Assembly (NCBI RefSeq): GCF_003269295.1
Contig: NZ_QLTT01000001.1
Location: 1,259,635-1,323,634 of the forward strand
Source of the DNA: Lentzea atacamensis
Lineage (GTDB): Bacteria > Actinomycetota > Actinomycetes > Mycobacteriales > Pseudonocardiaceae
Direction of reading: 5' to 3'
DNA length: 64,000 nucleotides
Under the pieces are notes generated by a model. It was not told the origin of the DNA. It made no database searches and saw nothing but the letters and a program-made list of their open reading frames with translations. A program made the translations under genes and the position numbers. Positions 35,077-43,699 of this stretch are shown in pieces. How positions within the stretch are numbered: the stretch's first letter is position 1; each line of letters starts with the position of its first letter.

Positions 35077-36144
35077 CTATTCTGCAGGGGCCCAGGCTCG
35101 CGACAGCTTGACCCGCGCGCCGGTCTGCAACAGCGACCCGGTGTAGAGCCTGGACGCGACCAGCAGGATCGCCACGACGGTGGCCGCCAGGATCCCGAGC
35201 GACAGCAGTGCCTCCCACGGTTGCGCCTGCTGCGCGAACATCCGCACCGGCATCGCCACCCCCGCCGTGAACGGCACGTACGACATGACGGCGAGCACCG
35301 CCGCGTTGTCGAAGAAGAACTGGACGCCGAAGTACGGGCCCATCACCGCGAGCATCACGAGGCCCATCGTCGAGCCGAGGTCCTCCTGACGGCTGACCAG
35401 CGCGCCCGCGACCGCCCACATCGACGAGATCAGCACGAACCCGAGCATCAGGAACGGCACGAACCACCCCAGCGCCGGCACCACCACGGCCAGCAGCTCG
35501 CCCAGTCCGGCGACCCGCAGCGCGATCGGTGCCGCGAGCGCCAGCACCACGACCTGGCCCAGCGTGAGGATCGTGTGCCCGAGGATCTTGCCGGCGAGCA
35601 GCGCCCGCACCGGCACCGTGGACACCAGGATCTCGACGATCCGGGTCTGCTTCTCGGTCACGGTGCTCTGCGCGATGGCCGCGCCGCCCATGCCGAACAT
35701 CAGGAACACCAGCCCGAACACGAGCACCGTGACGAACCTCTGGCCGGAGTTCACCGCGGAGGCGTCCAGCAGCTCGACCGGCGGCGAAGCGACGAGCTGG
35801 CGGATCACGTCGTTCGGCGGGTCGTTCAGCGCGATGACCTTGATCCCGCTGCCGTCCGGCACGATCGCCGCCTCGACCTCGTCGGCCCTGACCAGTTCCG
35901 AAGCCGCCTGGACGTCCGCGACCTCGCGGACGTCGAGCGCCTTGCCCTGCACCACCTGCACGGCCGAGCCGACCGCCGCGACCTTCGGGTCGTCGTCGCC
36001 GAACACGGTCGGCAGCACGGTCAGCGCGAAGAGGCCGACGATCGTGGCGACGAACCCGATCCAGAACCCCTTGGTGGTGACGAAGGTCTTCATCTCGCGT
36101 TCGGCGACGAGCCAGGTCGCCTGGGAGAAGGAAGCACGAGCCAT
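35077..36144 (-). CDS. ABC-2-type transporter permease (NatB/YhaP-like)
   Basis: 355 residues. N-terminal helix (MKTFVTTKGFWIGFVATIVGLFAL), a large extracytoplasmic loop (residues 50-170), then about five C-terminal membrane helices including VLVFGLVFLMFGMGGAAIAQSTVTEKQTRIVEIL, split by the family TEKQTRIVE motif. It is the membrane half of an exporter with the ATPase gene one base upstream (TGA-C-ATG). The substrate may be sodium or a drug. Confidence 0.88.
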   Translation of the reverse strand: MARASFSQATWLVAEREMKTFVTTKGFWIGFVATIVGLFALTVLPTVFGDDDPKVAAVGSAVQVVQGKALDVREVADVQAASELVRADEVEAAIVPDGSGIKVIALNDPPNDVIRQLVASPPVELLDASAVNSGQRFVTVLVFGLVFLMFGMGGAAIAQSTVTEKQTRIVEILVSTVPVRALLAGKILGHTILTLGQVVVLALAAPIALRVAGLGELLAVVVPALGWFVPFLMLGFVLISSMWAVAGALVSRQEDLGSTMGLVMLAVMGPYFGVQFFFDNAAVLAVMSYVPFTAGVAMPVRMFAQQAQPWEALLSLGILAATVVAILLVASRLYTGSLLQTGARVKLSRAWAPAE

Positions 36145-36145
36145 G

Positions 36146-37015
36146 TCAGATCACTTCCTTGAAGATCTCGTCGAGCGTGGGGACGACCGGCGTGAACGAG
36201 CGGACCTCGCCGCGCTTCACCGCTTCGGCGAGCACCCGCTGGGGTTCGGCCTCGAACACCGCGCGCGGCCCGTCGAGCTCCAGGATCGTCGCCCCCGGGA
36301 CGTCGCGGACCCAGCCCGCGTCCTCGGCGACGACGATCTCGTAGCGGGTGCCCGCGTGGTTCTGGCGCAGTTCCTCGCGCGATCCGTTCGCCGCGATCCG
36401 TCCCTTTGAGATGATCACGACGTCGTCGCAGAGCCGTTCCACGATCGCGAGCTGGTGGCTGGAGAACAGCACCGGCACGCCGTTCGCGGCCCGCTTGCGC
36501 AGCACGTCCAGCACGGTCTCGACGGCGATCGGGTCGAGGCCGGAGAACGGCTCGTCGAGGATCAGCACGTCCGGGTCGTGCACCAGCGCGGCGGCGATCT
36601 GCACGCGCTGCTGGTTGCCGAGCGACAGCTGCTCCAGCCGGTCGTTCGCACGTCCGGTCAGCTCCAGGTCTTCGAGGAGCTGGTCGGTGTTGCGCTCCGC
36701 GACCGTCCGGTCGACGCCGTGCAACCGCCCGAGCCAGGTGATCTGCTCGCGCACCTTCATCTTCGGGTACAGCCCGCGCTCCTCCGGCATGTAGCCGAAG
36801 TGCGGCCTGCGTTGCGGAGTGACCGGCTCCCCCTGCCAGCTCACCGTGCCCCCGTGCGCGGCGAGCACCCCCAGCACGATCCGCATCGTCGTCGTCTTGC
36901 CGGATCCGTTCGCCCCCAGGAAGCCGGTCATCCGGCCGGGCTTCACGTCGAAACTCACCTCGTCGAGGACGCGGTGGTCGCCGAAGCTCCGGCTGATCCC
37001 CCTCACAGTCAACAT
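36146..37015 (-). CDS. ABC transporter ATP-binding protein
   Basis: 289 residues. Walker A GANGSGKTT (near 35), signature LSLGNQQRVQIAAAL, Walker B DVLILDEPFSGLD, and switch His in FSSHQLAIVERL. The C-terminal about 80-residue extension is typical of NatA/DUF4162-type ATPases. It drives the downstream ABC-2 permease. Confidence 0.93.
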   Translation of the reverse strand: MLTVRGISRSFGDHRVLDEVSFDVKPGRMTGFLGANGSGKTTTMRIVLGVLAAHGGTVSWQGEPVTPQRRPHFGYMPEERGLYPKMKVREQITWLGRLHGVDRTVAERNTDQLLEDLELTGRANDRLEQLSLGNQQRVQIAAALVHDPDVLILDEPFSGLDPIAVETVLDVLRKRAANGVPVLFSSHQLAIVERLCDDVVIISKGRIAANGSREELRQNHAGTRYEIVVAEDAGWVRDVPGATILELDGPRAVFEAEPQRVLAEAVKRGEVRSFTPVVPTLDEIFKEVI

Positions 37016-37091
37016 GGGAGGAACGGTAGGCGGCCTCGTTCAAGATCGCGTCCGCCACGGGGCATCATCCGCGCGGAGGACTCCTTACGGA

Positions 37092-37931
37092 CTAACGGGC
37101 TCCGACCGTCACGCCGAGGCGGTGGCCTCCTGTGTAGACGTTCATCGACGTGCCGCGCAGGAACCCGACCAGCGTCAGGCCCATCTCCTCGGCGAGGTCC
37201 GCCGCGAGCGACGACGGCGCGGACACCGCGGTGAGTACCGGAATCCCGGCCATGACAGCCTTCTGCACCAGCTCGAACGACGCCCGGCCGCTGACCATCA
37301 GCACGGTGCCGGTGAGCGGCAGCCGTCCGCCGCGGGTGGCCCAGCCGACGACCTTGTCCACCGCGTTGTGCCGGCCGACGTCCTCGCGCAGGCACAGCAG
37401 GTTGCCCCGGTCGTCGAACAACCCGGCCGCGTGCAGGCCGCCGGTCCGGTCGAAGACCCGTTGCGCTGCACGGAGTTTGGTCGGGAACTCGGTGATCAGC
37501 TTCGGGTCGAGCCGGATCGGGTCGGCCGCCACCTGCCAGGTCGCGGTGGTGCGCACGGCATCCAGGCTGGCCTTGCCGCAAAGGCCGCACGACGACGTGG
37601 TGTAGAAGTTGCGCTCGATCGACGGATCCGGTGGCGCGACACCTTCTGCGAGGCCGACGTCGAGCACGTTGTAGGTGTTGGTGCCGTCCGCCGTGGCACC
37701 CGCGCAGTAGCGGATCGACGCGATGTCGGACGGGTTGCGCACCACGCCCTCGCCGACCAGGAAGCCCGCGGCGAGGTCGAAGTCGTCACCAGGCGTACGC
37801 ATGGTCACGGCGAGCGACCTGCCCCGCACCCGGATCTCCAGCGGTTCCTCGACCGCGAGCGTGTCCGGCCGCGCGACGGCCGCGTCGTCCACCAGCCGCA
37901 CCACGCGCCGCCTGCTCGTCACCCGTCCCAT
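37092..37931 (-). CDS. fdhD: FdhD, sulfurtransferase for formate dehydrogenase activation
   Basis: 279 residues. The CxxC sulfur-relay motif is in YTTSSCGLCGKASL (near 120), with further family blocks FDLAAGFLVGEGVV, LREDVGRHNAVDKVVGW, LMVSGRASFELVQKAVMAGIP. FdhD passes sulfur from a cysteine desulfurase to the Mo-bis-MGD cofactor and is required for formate dehydrogenase activity, so it services the Mo-FDH at 7.9-12.5 kb. It lies downstream of the OxlT-like transporter and a small conserved gene, under the operator at 39594-39608. Confidence 0.95.
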   Translation of the reverse strand: MGRVTSRRRVVRLVDDAAVARPDTLAVEEPLEIRVRGRSLAVTMRTPGDDFDLAAGFLVGEGVVRNPSDIASIRYCAGATADGTNTYNVLDVGLAEGVAPPDPSIERNFYTTSSCGLCGKASLDAVRTTATWQVAADPIRLDPKLITEFPTKLRAAQRVFDRTGGLHAAGLFDDRGNLLCLREDVGRHNAVDKVVGWATRGGRLPLTGTVLMVSGRASFELVQKAVMAGIPVLTAVSAPSSLAADLAEEMGLTLVGFLRGTSMNVYTGGHRLGVTVGAR

Positions 37932-38328
37932 CGCCTGCCTCCCTGCAGATCGCGACGCACTCGCCGAGCAGCCGCCGCAACACCTCGTCCCCGCTCATCG
38001 CCCGCACCGCCCTGGCCACCACCAAGCCGCGCGGCCACCACCGCCGCGCGGTGATCCCGCTCCTGCGCACGCAATGGGCGACCAGTTCCTCCGCCGCCGG
38101 AGCCTTGTCCGTGCCGATCATCTTGACGGCGAGCGGCAGCAGCTTGCGTCGTCCGTCCGTTGTGGACTGATCGTTCACGCACCGCGCCACACAGGCCAGC
38201 ACCGGGTGCACGCAGGCCGGTCGGTCCGACCACACCTCGCCCGCGAGCACCGACGTCAGCTCCAACAGGCAACACCCCTCGGCGGGCGTCCGGTGCCAGC
38301 CCTTCGTCAGGACCGGTACCCGGCTCAC
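37786..38328 (-). CDS. Conserved hypothetical protein between oxlT-like gene and fdhD
   Basis: 180 residues. The GTG start overlaps the transporter stop (GTGA), so it is translationally coupled. The core VPVLTKGWHRTPAEGCCLLELTSVLAGE, with its WSDRPACVHPVLACVARCVND segment, has several Cys and His and no membrane helix. The C-terminal third is Gly/Arg-rich and overlaps fdhD by 146 bp, so the true end may be ragged. I do not recognise a function; context suggests accessory formate dehydrogenase or cofactor work. Confidence 0.6.
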   Translation of the reverse strand: MSRVPVLTKGWHRTPAEGCCLLELTSVLAGEVWSDRPACVHPVLACVARCVNDQSTTDGRRKLLPLAVKMIGTDKAPAAEELVAHCVRRSGITARRWWPRGLVVARAVRAMSGDEVLRRLLGECVAICREAGDGTGDEQAARGAAGGRRGRRAAGHARGRGTAGDPGAGQVARRDHAYAW

Positions 38329-39572
38329 AGCCGCGGCCTTCCCGGCTGCGAGAGGTGTCGCGTGAGCACCGCGCCCGCCAGCCCGAGCACTCCGGCTGCG
38401 ACGAAGGCGAACTCGGGCCCCTGCGAGGCAAGGACGATCGCCGCGAGGAGCGCTCCGGCCGCCTTCGCCGTGTAGAGCACGCCGAAGTTCTGCGCCCCGT
38501 TCGTCTCGCCGAAGTACTCCCGCGTGACGCCGACCAGCAACGAGTAACAGCACCCCGTGCCCAGTCCCGCGAGCGTTGCTCCCACCAGCAACCCGATGAC
38601 GTTGCCGGAGTACAGCAACACGAACTGCGCCAGGCCTCCGGTCGCCAGCGTCCAGACCAGCGCCTTCCTGCGGCCGATCCGGTCGGAGATCCACCCGACG
38701 AGCACGCGCCCGGTGCCCGTGGCCGCCGCGAGGGTCGCCAGCGCGACCGCCCCGAGCACCTTGTCGCCCACGAACAACGGCAGATAGGCCAGGTCGTAGA
38801 GCGAGACCGCCGCCGCGAACGCCACACCGCCGTACAGCCACCAGAACGTGCCACACCGCATGGCCTCGTGCGTGCGGAACTCCTTGAGCGCGAACCGGTT
38901 CGGCACCCGAGCCCGGTCCAGCGCCCACTCGCGCGGCGACACGTTCGGCGGCCACCAGTGCTCGGGCGGATCCTTCATCACCACCCCGGCCGCGGCGACC
39001 ACCGCGGTGATCGCGATCGCGGCCTGCGTGAGGAACCCGCCGACGTCGCCGAGCAGGAACCCGGCGGCGAGCACGAACGGCACCGACCCGTACGCGAAGG
39101 CCCCGCTGACGAAGGCGACCTTCCTGGTGACGCGCTCCGGATACCACCGCACGATCGTGCCGAGGCACGTCGCGTAGACGAGGCCCGCGCCGATCCCTCC
39201 GAGGACGGAGTACCCGACGAGGTGTCCCTGCCCGAGCGTCACGAGCCCCGCACCACACAGGACCGCGCCGATCCACATGGCCCCGGCCGCCGTCAGTCTC
39301 TTCTGCTGCCGCAACCAGGCCGCCGGAAACGCCGTGCCCGCCTGGCACAACGTCCACAGCGCCAGCGCCCAGAACAACTCCGGCACACTCCACCGGTCCT
39401 GCAGCTGAGGGATCAGCGCGCCGAACCCGTACTGCCCGATGCCGGCCGCGAGCATCGCCGCCCAGGCCGCCCACAACACCGCGCGGCGCGACCGCCCCGA
39501 CACCTCGACGTCGGTCTCCCCCACCCGGTAGAGCCTGCCGACGTGATCACGTAGGTAAGTCGCGACTGGCAT
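38325..39572 (-). CDS. MFS transporter, OFA/OxlT-like (putative oxalate:formate antiporter)
   Basis: 415 residues, 12 predicted membrane segments. GQYGFGALIPQLQDRWSV in TM1, a cytoplasmic loop with DRIGRRKALVW after TM8, and FGVLYTAKAAGALLAA in TM11, whose Lys corresponds to the substrate-binding Lys of OxlT. OxlT exchanges oxalate for formate and can generate proton-motive force. The ATG at 39572 has GAAGGG upstream. It heads a three-gene unit with a small protein and fdhD, and is divergent from moeA across an operator copy. Confidence 0.82.
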   Translation of the reverse strand: MPVATYLRDHVGRLYRVGETDVEVSGRSRRAVLWAAWAAMLAAGIGQYGFGALIPQLQDRWSVPELFWALALWTLCQAGTAFPAAWLRQQKRLTAAGAMWIGAVLCGAGLVTLGQGHLVGYSVLGGIGAGLVYATCLGTIVRWYPERVTRKVAFVSGAFAYGSVPFVLAAGFLLGDVGGFLTQAAIAITAVVAAAGVVMKDPPEHWWPPNVSPREWALDRARVPNRFALKEFRTHEAMRCGTFWWLYGGVAFAAAVSLYDLAYLPLFVGDKVLGAVALATLAAATGTGRVLVGWISDRIGRRKALVWTLATGGLAQFVLLYSGNVIGLLVGATLAGLGTGCCYSLLVGVTREYFGETNGAQNFGVLYTAKAAGALLAAIVLASQGPEFAFVAAGVLGLAGAVLTRHLSQPGRPRL

Positions 39573-39593
39573 GCCCTTCACCCCGTCCCGAGG

Positions 39594-39608
39594 ATTGCAT
39601 ACAGTATG
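39594..39608. promoter_or_regulatory. GntR-type operator between oxlT-like gene and moeA
   Basis: ATTGCATACAGTATG followed by AGGTAGGCTATACC. On the plus strand TTGCAT, a 16-nt spacer and TATACC form a candidate moeA promoter with the operator over the -35 region. Core and downstream bases match the 27428-27442 site closely. Confidence 0.78.
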
Positions 39609-39634
39609 AGGTAGGCTATACCACGGGAGCCCTG

Positions 39635-40891
39635 ATGAACATGCCCTGGAATCTCGCCCGCCAGACGGCGCGGGAAGCGGCCAAGCCGCTGGAGGCCGTC
39701 GAGGTCGCGCTGCCGGACGCGCTCGGCCTGGCCCTCGCGTCCGGTGTGCGGGCGCTGGCGAGCCAGCCGACCTGCGACACCTCGGCGATGGACGGCTACG
39801 CGGTGGCCGGACCAGGGCCGTGGACCGTCGTTGGGCGGGTGGCCGCTGGTGATTCGGTGCCGGAGGTGCGGCTGCGCGCGGGTGAGGCGTTCGGGGTGGC
39901 GACGGGTGCGCCGGTGCCGGACGGGTCGGACTCGGTGATCCCGGTGGAGCTGTGCTCGGTCGAGGCCGGGGTGCTCCGGGAGGCTGCGGGCGGGGCAGCG
40001 GACCGTCGGCCCGGCGAGTCCCGCCAGGCGCCGAACCGCCCGCCCGGCGACCACGGCGAGTCCCACCAGGCGCCGAACCGCCCGCCCGGCGACCACGGCG
40101 AGTCCCACCAGGCGCCGAACCGTCCACCTGGCAAGCACATCCGCCGCCGCGGCGAGGACTGGTCAGCGGGTGACGAGCTCGTTCCCGCCGGTTCCCTCGT
40201 CTCCCCCGCCGTCCTGGGCCTCGCGGCAGGCGCGGGCCACGACACCCTCCTGGTCCACCGCCGCCCCCGCGTCGCCGTGGTCGTGACCGGCGACGAGCTC
40301 CTCCACGCCGGCCCGCCCCGCCCCGGCCGGGTCCGCGACGCGATCGGCCCGATGCTCCCCGGCCTGCTCACCGGAGCCGACCTGTTCGGCACCACCCACC
40401 TGCGCGACGACCCGTCCGCCCTGGCCGACGCGCTGACCTTCGACCAGGCCGACGTGCTCGTCACGTGCGGCGCCACGTCCGTCGGCCCGGCTGACCACCT
40501 CCGCCGGGTGCTGGCCGACCTGGACGCCGAGGTGCTGGTCAGCGGCGTCGCCTGCCGCCCTGGCCACCCGATGCTGCTCGCCGTCCTGCCCGACGGCCGC
40601 TGTGTCGCGGGCCTGCCGGGCAACCCGTTCGCCGCACTGGCCGCGGTCCTCACCCTGCTCCGGCCGCTGCTCGACACCCTCGGCGGTCAGGCGATCCGGG
40701 CGCCGGTCACCGCCTGGCTGGGCGACGCCGGCGCACATCCTCACGACACGCGCCTGGTCCCGGTCACCAGAGCCGGCGTCCCCGTCGGGCACGACCGGCC
40801 GGGATCGCTGTGGGGTGCCGCGCTCGCCGACGCCCTCGCGGTCGTGCCGCCCGGCCACCGGGGCGGCGAGGTCGAGCTGCTGCCGTTGTGA
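39635..40891 (+). CDS. moeA: Molybdopterin molybdenumtransferase MoeA with an internal tandem repeat
   Basis: 418 residues. DTSAMDGYAV near 50 (catalytic Asp region), VATGAPVPDGSDSVIPVE near 90, MoCF domain VAVVVTGDELL near 235, TCGATSVGPADHL, and CRPGHPMLLAV with GLPGNPFAALAA. MoeA inserts molybdate into molybdopterin. Residues 127-168 are three tandem copies of a 14-residue unit (GESHQAPNRPPGDH), inserted just before the conserved RRRGEDWSAGDEL segment, without breaking the frame. It is divergent from the OxlT-like gene under the shared island operator, tying Mo-cofactor supply to formate dehydrogenase expression. Confidence 0.92.
   Translation: MNMPWNLARQTAREAAKPLEAVEVALPDALGLALASGVRALASQPTCDTSAMDGYAVAGPGPWTVVGRVAAGDSVPEVRLRAGEAFGVATGAPVPDGSDSVIPVELCSVEAGVLREAAGGAADRRPGESRQAPNRPPGDHGESHQAPNRPPGDHGESHQAPNRPPGKHIRRRGEDWSAGDELVPAGSLVSPAVLGLAAGAGHDTLLVHRRPRVAVVVTGDELLHAGPPRPGRVRDAIGPMLPGLLTGADLFGTTHLRDDPSALADALTFDQADVLVTCGATSVGPADHLRRVLADLDAEVLVSGVACRPGHPMLLAVLPDGRCVAGLPGNPFAALAAVLTLLRPLLDTLGGQAIRAPVTAWLGDAGAHPHDTRLVPVTRAGVPVGHDRPGSLWGAALADALAVVPPGHRGGEVELLPL
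40013..40138 (+). repeat. Three 42-bp in-frame tandem repeats within moeA
   Basis: Units at 40013-40054, 40055-40096 and 40097-40138 encode GESRQAPNRPPGDH, GESHQAPNRPPGDH and GESHQAPNRPPGKH. They are almost identical at the nucleotide level, implying recent slippage or unequal exchange. Confidence 0.93.
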
Positions 40892-40892
40892 C

Positions 40893-42059
40893 TCAGGCGG
40901 GCCAGCCGGTGTAGCCCTCCGCCAGGTACCGCGACCCCGCCTCCGACCCCACCACCGATGCCAGCTCACCGAGCTGCCGCCGCACGTCGAAGCCGGTCGC
41001 GCCGGGCAGCGCGTGCAGCATCGTCGTCATCCAGTACGAGAAGTGCTGCGCCTTCCATACGCGTTCCAGCGCGCGCGGCCCGTACTCGTCCAGCGCGTCG
41101 CTGTCGTTCTTCAGCAACGCGCGTTCGATGACCTCGGCGAGCACCCGGACGTCCTGCAGCGCCAGGTTGAGTCCCTTCGCGCCGGTGGGCGGCACGGTGT
41201 GGGCGGCGTCGCCGGCGAGCAGGAGGTTGCCGTGGCGCATGGGTTCCGCGACGAAAGAGCGGAAGCGCAGCACCGTCTTCTCGGTGATCGGGCCCTCGTT
41301 CAGCGTGAAGCCGTCGGGGCCCGCCACCCGAGCCTGCAGCTCCTCCCAGATGCGGTCCGAGGACCAGGCGGCGGGATCGGTCTCCGGATCGCACTGGAAG
41401 TACATGCGCTGGTGGGTCTCGGTGCGCTGGCTGATCAACGCGAACCCGCGCGGCGAGTGCGAGTAGACCAGCTCCGGGGCGCTGCGCGGCGCCTCGGTGA
41501 TGATGCCGAACCAGGCGAACGGGTACTCGCGGAAGCTGTGCGTGCGCACGGACTCCGGTACTTCGGCGCGGCAGATCGACCGCGAGCCGTCCGCCCCGAC
41601 GAGCAGGTCGCAGCGGACTTCCTGGTGGACGCCGTCGCTGTCGGTGAAACGGATCGCGGGCCCGTTGATGTCGACCGACGTGTCGCTGACGCCGAACCGC
41701 ACGTCGCCGCCGTCGCGGGCACGGGCGTTGGCGAGGTCGACGAACACGTCGGTCTGCGGGTACAGCCACACCGATTCGCCCACCAGCGCGCGGAAGTCGA
41801 TGCGGTGGCTCTCGCCGCCGAACCGCAGATCGATGCCCTCGTGCGGATGGCCGTCGCGCAGCACGCGGTCGGACACGCCGGTGTCGACGAGCAAGCGGGC
41901 GCTGTCGGCTTCGAGGATGCCGGCGCGGACCGTGTTCTCGATCTCCACGCGGGTCCGGCAGTCGACCACCACGCTGCCGATCCCGTTGAGCGACAACAGA
42001 TGTGACAGCATCAGTCCGGCCGGCCCCGCGCCGACGATGCCGACCTGGGTGCGCGTCAT
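40893..42059 (-). CDS. pobA: 4-hydroxybenzoate 3-monooxygenase
   Basis: 388 residues, class A flavin monooxygenase. FAD-binding VGIVGAGPAGLMLSHLL, RAGILEADSARLL (family motif), DLLVGADGSRSICR (DG fingerprint), and LLLAGDAAHTVPPTGAKGLNLALQDV (GD motif), split at loops. It hydroxylates 4-hydroxybenzoate to protocatechuate using NAD(P)H and O2, feeding the pca genes upstream on the same strand. Its start overlaps the end of the decayed pcaIJ remnant. Confidence 0.93.
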   Translation of the reverse strand: MTRTQVGIVGAGPAGLMLSHLLSLNGIGSVVVDCRTRVEIENTVRAGILEADSARLLVDTGVSDRVLRDGHPHEGIDLRFGGESHRIDFRALVGESVWLYPQTDVFVDLANARARDGGDVRFGVSDTSVDINGPAIRFTDSDGVHQEVRCDLLVGADGSRSICRAEVPESVRTHSFREYPFAWFGIITEAPRSAPELVYSHSPRGFALISQRTETHQRMYFQCDPETDPAAWSSDRIWEELQARVAGPDGFTLNEGPITEKTVLRFRSFVAEPMRHGNLLLAGDAAHTVPPTGAKGLNLALQDVRVLAEVIERALLKNDSDALDEYGPRALERVWKAQHFSYWMTTMLHALPGATGFDVRRQLGELASVVGSEAGSRYLAEGYTGWPA

Positions 42060-42609
42060 GACAGCTCCTTGGTGAGCGGGACGTCCAGCAACGACTGGAG
42101 ATCGGTGAACTCGATGCCGTGCAGATCGCGCACGACGACACCGTTCTCGGTGATCAGGAAGGTCGCGAGGCCGGCGTACACGCTGCTGACGCACCGCAGC
42201 CCGGTGAGCGGATACGTGCACTCTTCGAGCAGTTTCGGTTTTCCGCACGTCCGATGTGGACGATCCGATTGACGTAGATGCCCTGCGTGCAACGTGTTCG
42301 GGGTAGATTTCCCCGAACTCCCCGACCTGCACGACGATGGTCGTCGCGGCGGCCATGATCGGTCCGAGGTTCCCGAACCGGCCGGCCCGGTGCGCCCTCG
42401 CCGGCGCCCGCCCCGATGGCCGCACCGCCGGCCCTGATCCGTTCAGCGAGATTCCCCTGCGGCACCAGGTCGAGCCCGACCGTCAGCCCTTCCGCCCCGC
42501 TGTCGAGCAACGCCTCGATCAGCTGCACCGGCTCCCCGGTGGGCCCGAAGCCACCGATCAGCACGGTCTCCCCGTCGGCGGTGCCCGCCACGGCCTCGCA
42601 CGCGTTCAC
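42056..42609 (-). pseudogene. Decayed 3-oxoadipate CoA-transferase (pcaI-pcaJ remnants)
   Basis: Read on the minus strand, pieces of both subunits appear in order but in different frames. The PcaI N-terminus (GETVLIGGFGPTGEPVQLIEALLDSG, then LVPQGNLAERIRAGGAAIGA) has lost about 45 internal residues. The PcaI C-terminus follows in another frame (NLGPIMAAATTIVVQV; GIYVNRIV), then only the PcaJ C-terminus (PKLLEECTYPLTGLRCVSSVY...LDVPLTKELS). Several frameshifts and large deletions rule out function. It sits between pcaC and pobA in what was an intact operon, so the CoA-transfer step must be supplied elsewhere. Confidence 0.85.
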
Positions 42610-42965
42610 GCTTCCTCCTCCAGCACCCGCCGCGCCACCGCGAACGCGTGGTTGGCCGCCGGCACCCCGCAGTAGATCGCGCTCTGCAGGATCACCTCAC
42701 CGATCTCCTCCACGCTGAGCCCGTTCCGCCGCGCCGCCGCGACGTGCAGCCCGAGCTCCTCCCAATGCCCCCGCGCGATCAACGCCGTGAGCGTGATCGC
42801 ACTGCGCATCCGCCGATCGAGCCCTGGCCGCGTCCAGATCTCGCCCCAGGCGTAGCGCGTGATGAAGTCCTGGAAGTCCCGCGTGAACTCGTCCGGCGCG
42901 GCCCGATCGACATGCGCGTCCCCGAGCACCTCACGCCGAACCTTCATGCCGTCGTCGTACGACAC
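42606..42965 (-). CDS. pcaC: 4-carboxymuconolactone decarboxylase
   Basis: 119 residues of the CMD family: GMKVRREVLGDAHVDRA at the N-terminus, FITRYAWGEIWTRPGLDRRMRS, and the conserved EIGEVILQSAIYCGVPAANHAF segment with the active-site region. It converts 4-carboxymuconolactone to beta-ketoadipate enol-lactone. The GTG start at 42965 has GAGGAG at 5 nt and gives the family N-terminus; an ATG at 42947 (ATGA overlap with pcaD) is an alternative. Confidence 0.92.
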   Translation of the reverse strand: MSYDDGMKVRREVLGDAHVDRAAPDEFTRDFQDFITRYAWGEIWTRPGLDRRMRSAITLTALIARGHWEELGLHVAAARRNGLSVEEIGEVILQSAIYCGVPAANHAFAVARRVLEEEA

Positions 42966-43699
42966 CGCATCTCCTCGAGCACCCGCACCAACACCGCCGC
43001 CACTCCCGCCGGATCCTCGGCGGGCGGCAGATGCCCACACCCGGCGAGCACCACGTCAGCCGTCTCCGGCGACACCACGACGTCGTGCTCTCCCACCAGC
43101 ACCCGCACCGGTGTGGTGGCCTCGCCCGCTTCGAACCGGCCCAGCGCCTCACAAGCCAGCGCGTACGACTCGTTGTCCGCATCGGCCAAGGCCCGCAGCA
43201 ACGCCCCCGCGACCCGCGGCGCCCGCTCGACGAACCCCGGCGCGAACCACCGCTGCGCCGATCCCTCGACCATCACCGGCGTGCCGGCCCTGCGCACCAA
43301 CTCGGCGCGCTCCCGCCACATCGCGGGCTCCCCGATCCGCGGCGCGGCCCCGATGCACACGACCGCCTCGAACGGACTCTCCGCCCGCGTCGCCAGCTCG
43401 AACCCGACAGCGCCGCCGAACGACACCCCGGCGTACACAACCGGCCGATTCCCGGCCAGCGCCTCGACGCACGTGGTCAGCTCTCCGGCGAGGTCCTCGA
43501 CGGTGAACGGCGCCGCGGCAGGCGTGCCGGACCCGTGGCCGGGCAGATCCCAGCCGATCACCTCGAACTCGCCGGGCAGCACCATCGCGCAGTCCCGCCA
43601 CAGCAACGCCACCGACGTGCCCAGCGAGGGCCCGACCACCAGCAACCGCTCCGAGGCCTCCGAACCGGCCAGCCTCGTCAAGCTCAGCTCAGTCGCCAT
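42944..43699 (-). CDS. pcaD: 3-oxoadipate enol-lactonase
   Basis: 251 residues, alpha/beta hydrolase. Oxyanion region VVGPSLGTSVALW-like, GWDLPGHGSG, nucleophile elbow YAGVSFGGAVGFELA, and C-terminal GCGHLPPAEDP with the catalytic His. It hydrolyses the enol-lactone to beta-ketoadipate. It overlaps pcaB by 11 bp upstream and pcaC by 22 bp downstream. Confidence 0.92.
   Translation of the reverse strand: MATELSLTRLAGSEASERLLVVGPSLGTSVALLWRDCAMVLPGEFEVIGWDLPGHGSGTPAAAPFTVEDLAGELTTCVEALAGNRPVVYAGVSFGGAVGFELATRAESPFEAVVCIGAAPRIGEPAMWRERAELVRRAGTPVMVEGSAQRWFAPGFVERAPRVAGALLRALADADNESYALACEALGRFEAGEATTPVRVLVGEHDVVVSPETADVVLAGCGHLPPAEDPAGVAAVLVRVLEEMRCRTTTA

Noticed and set aside
40013..40138. CRISPR-like array.
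   Set aside because: The units are contiguous 42-bp in-frame coding repeats without spacers.
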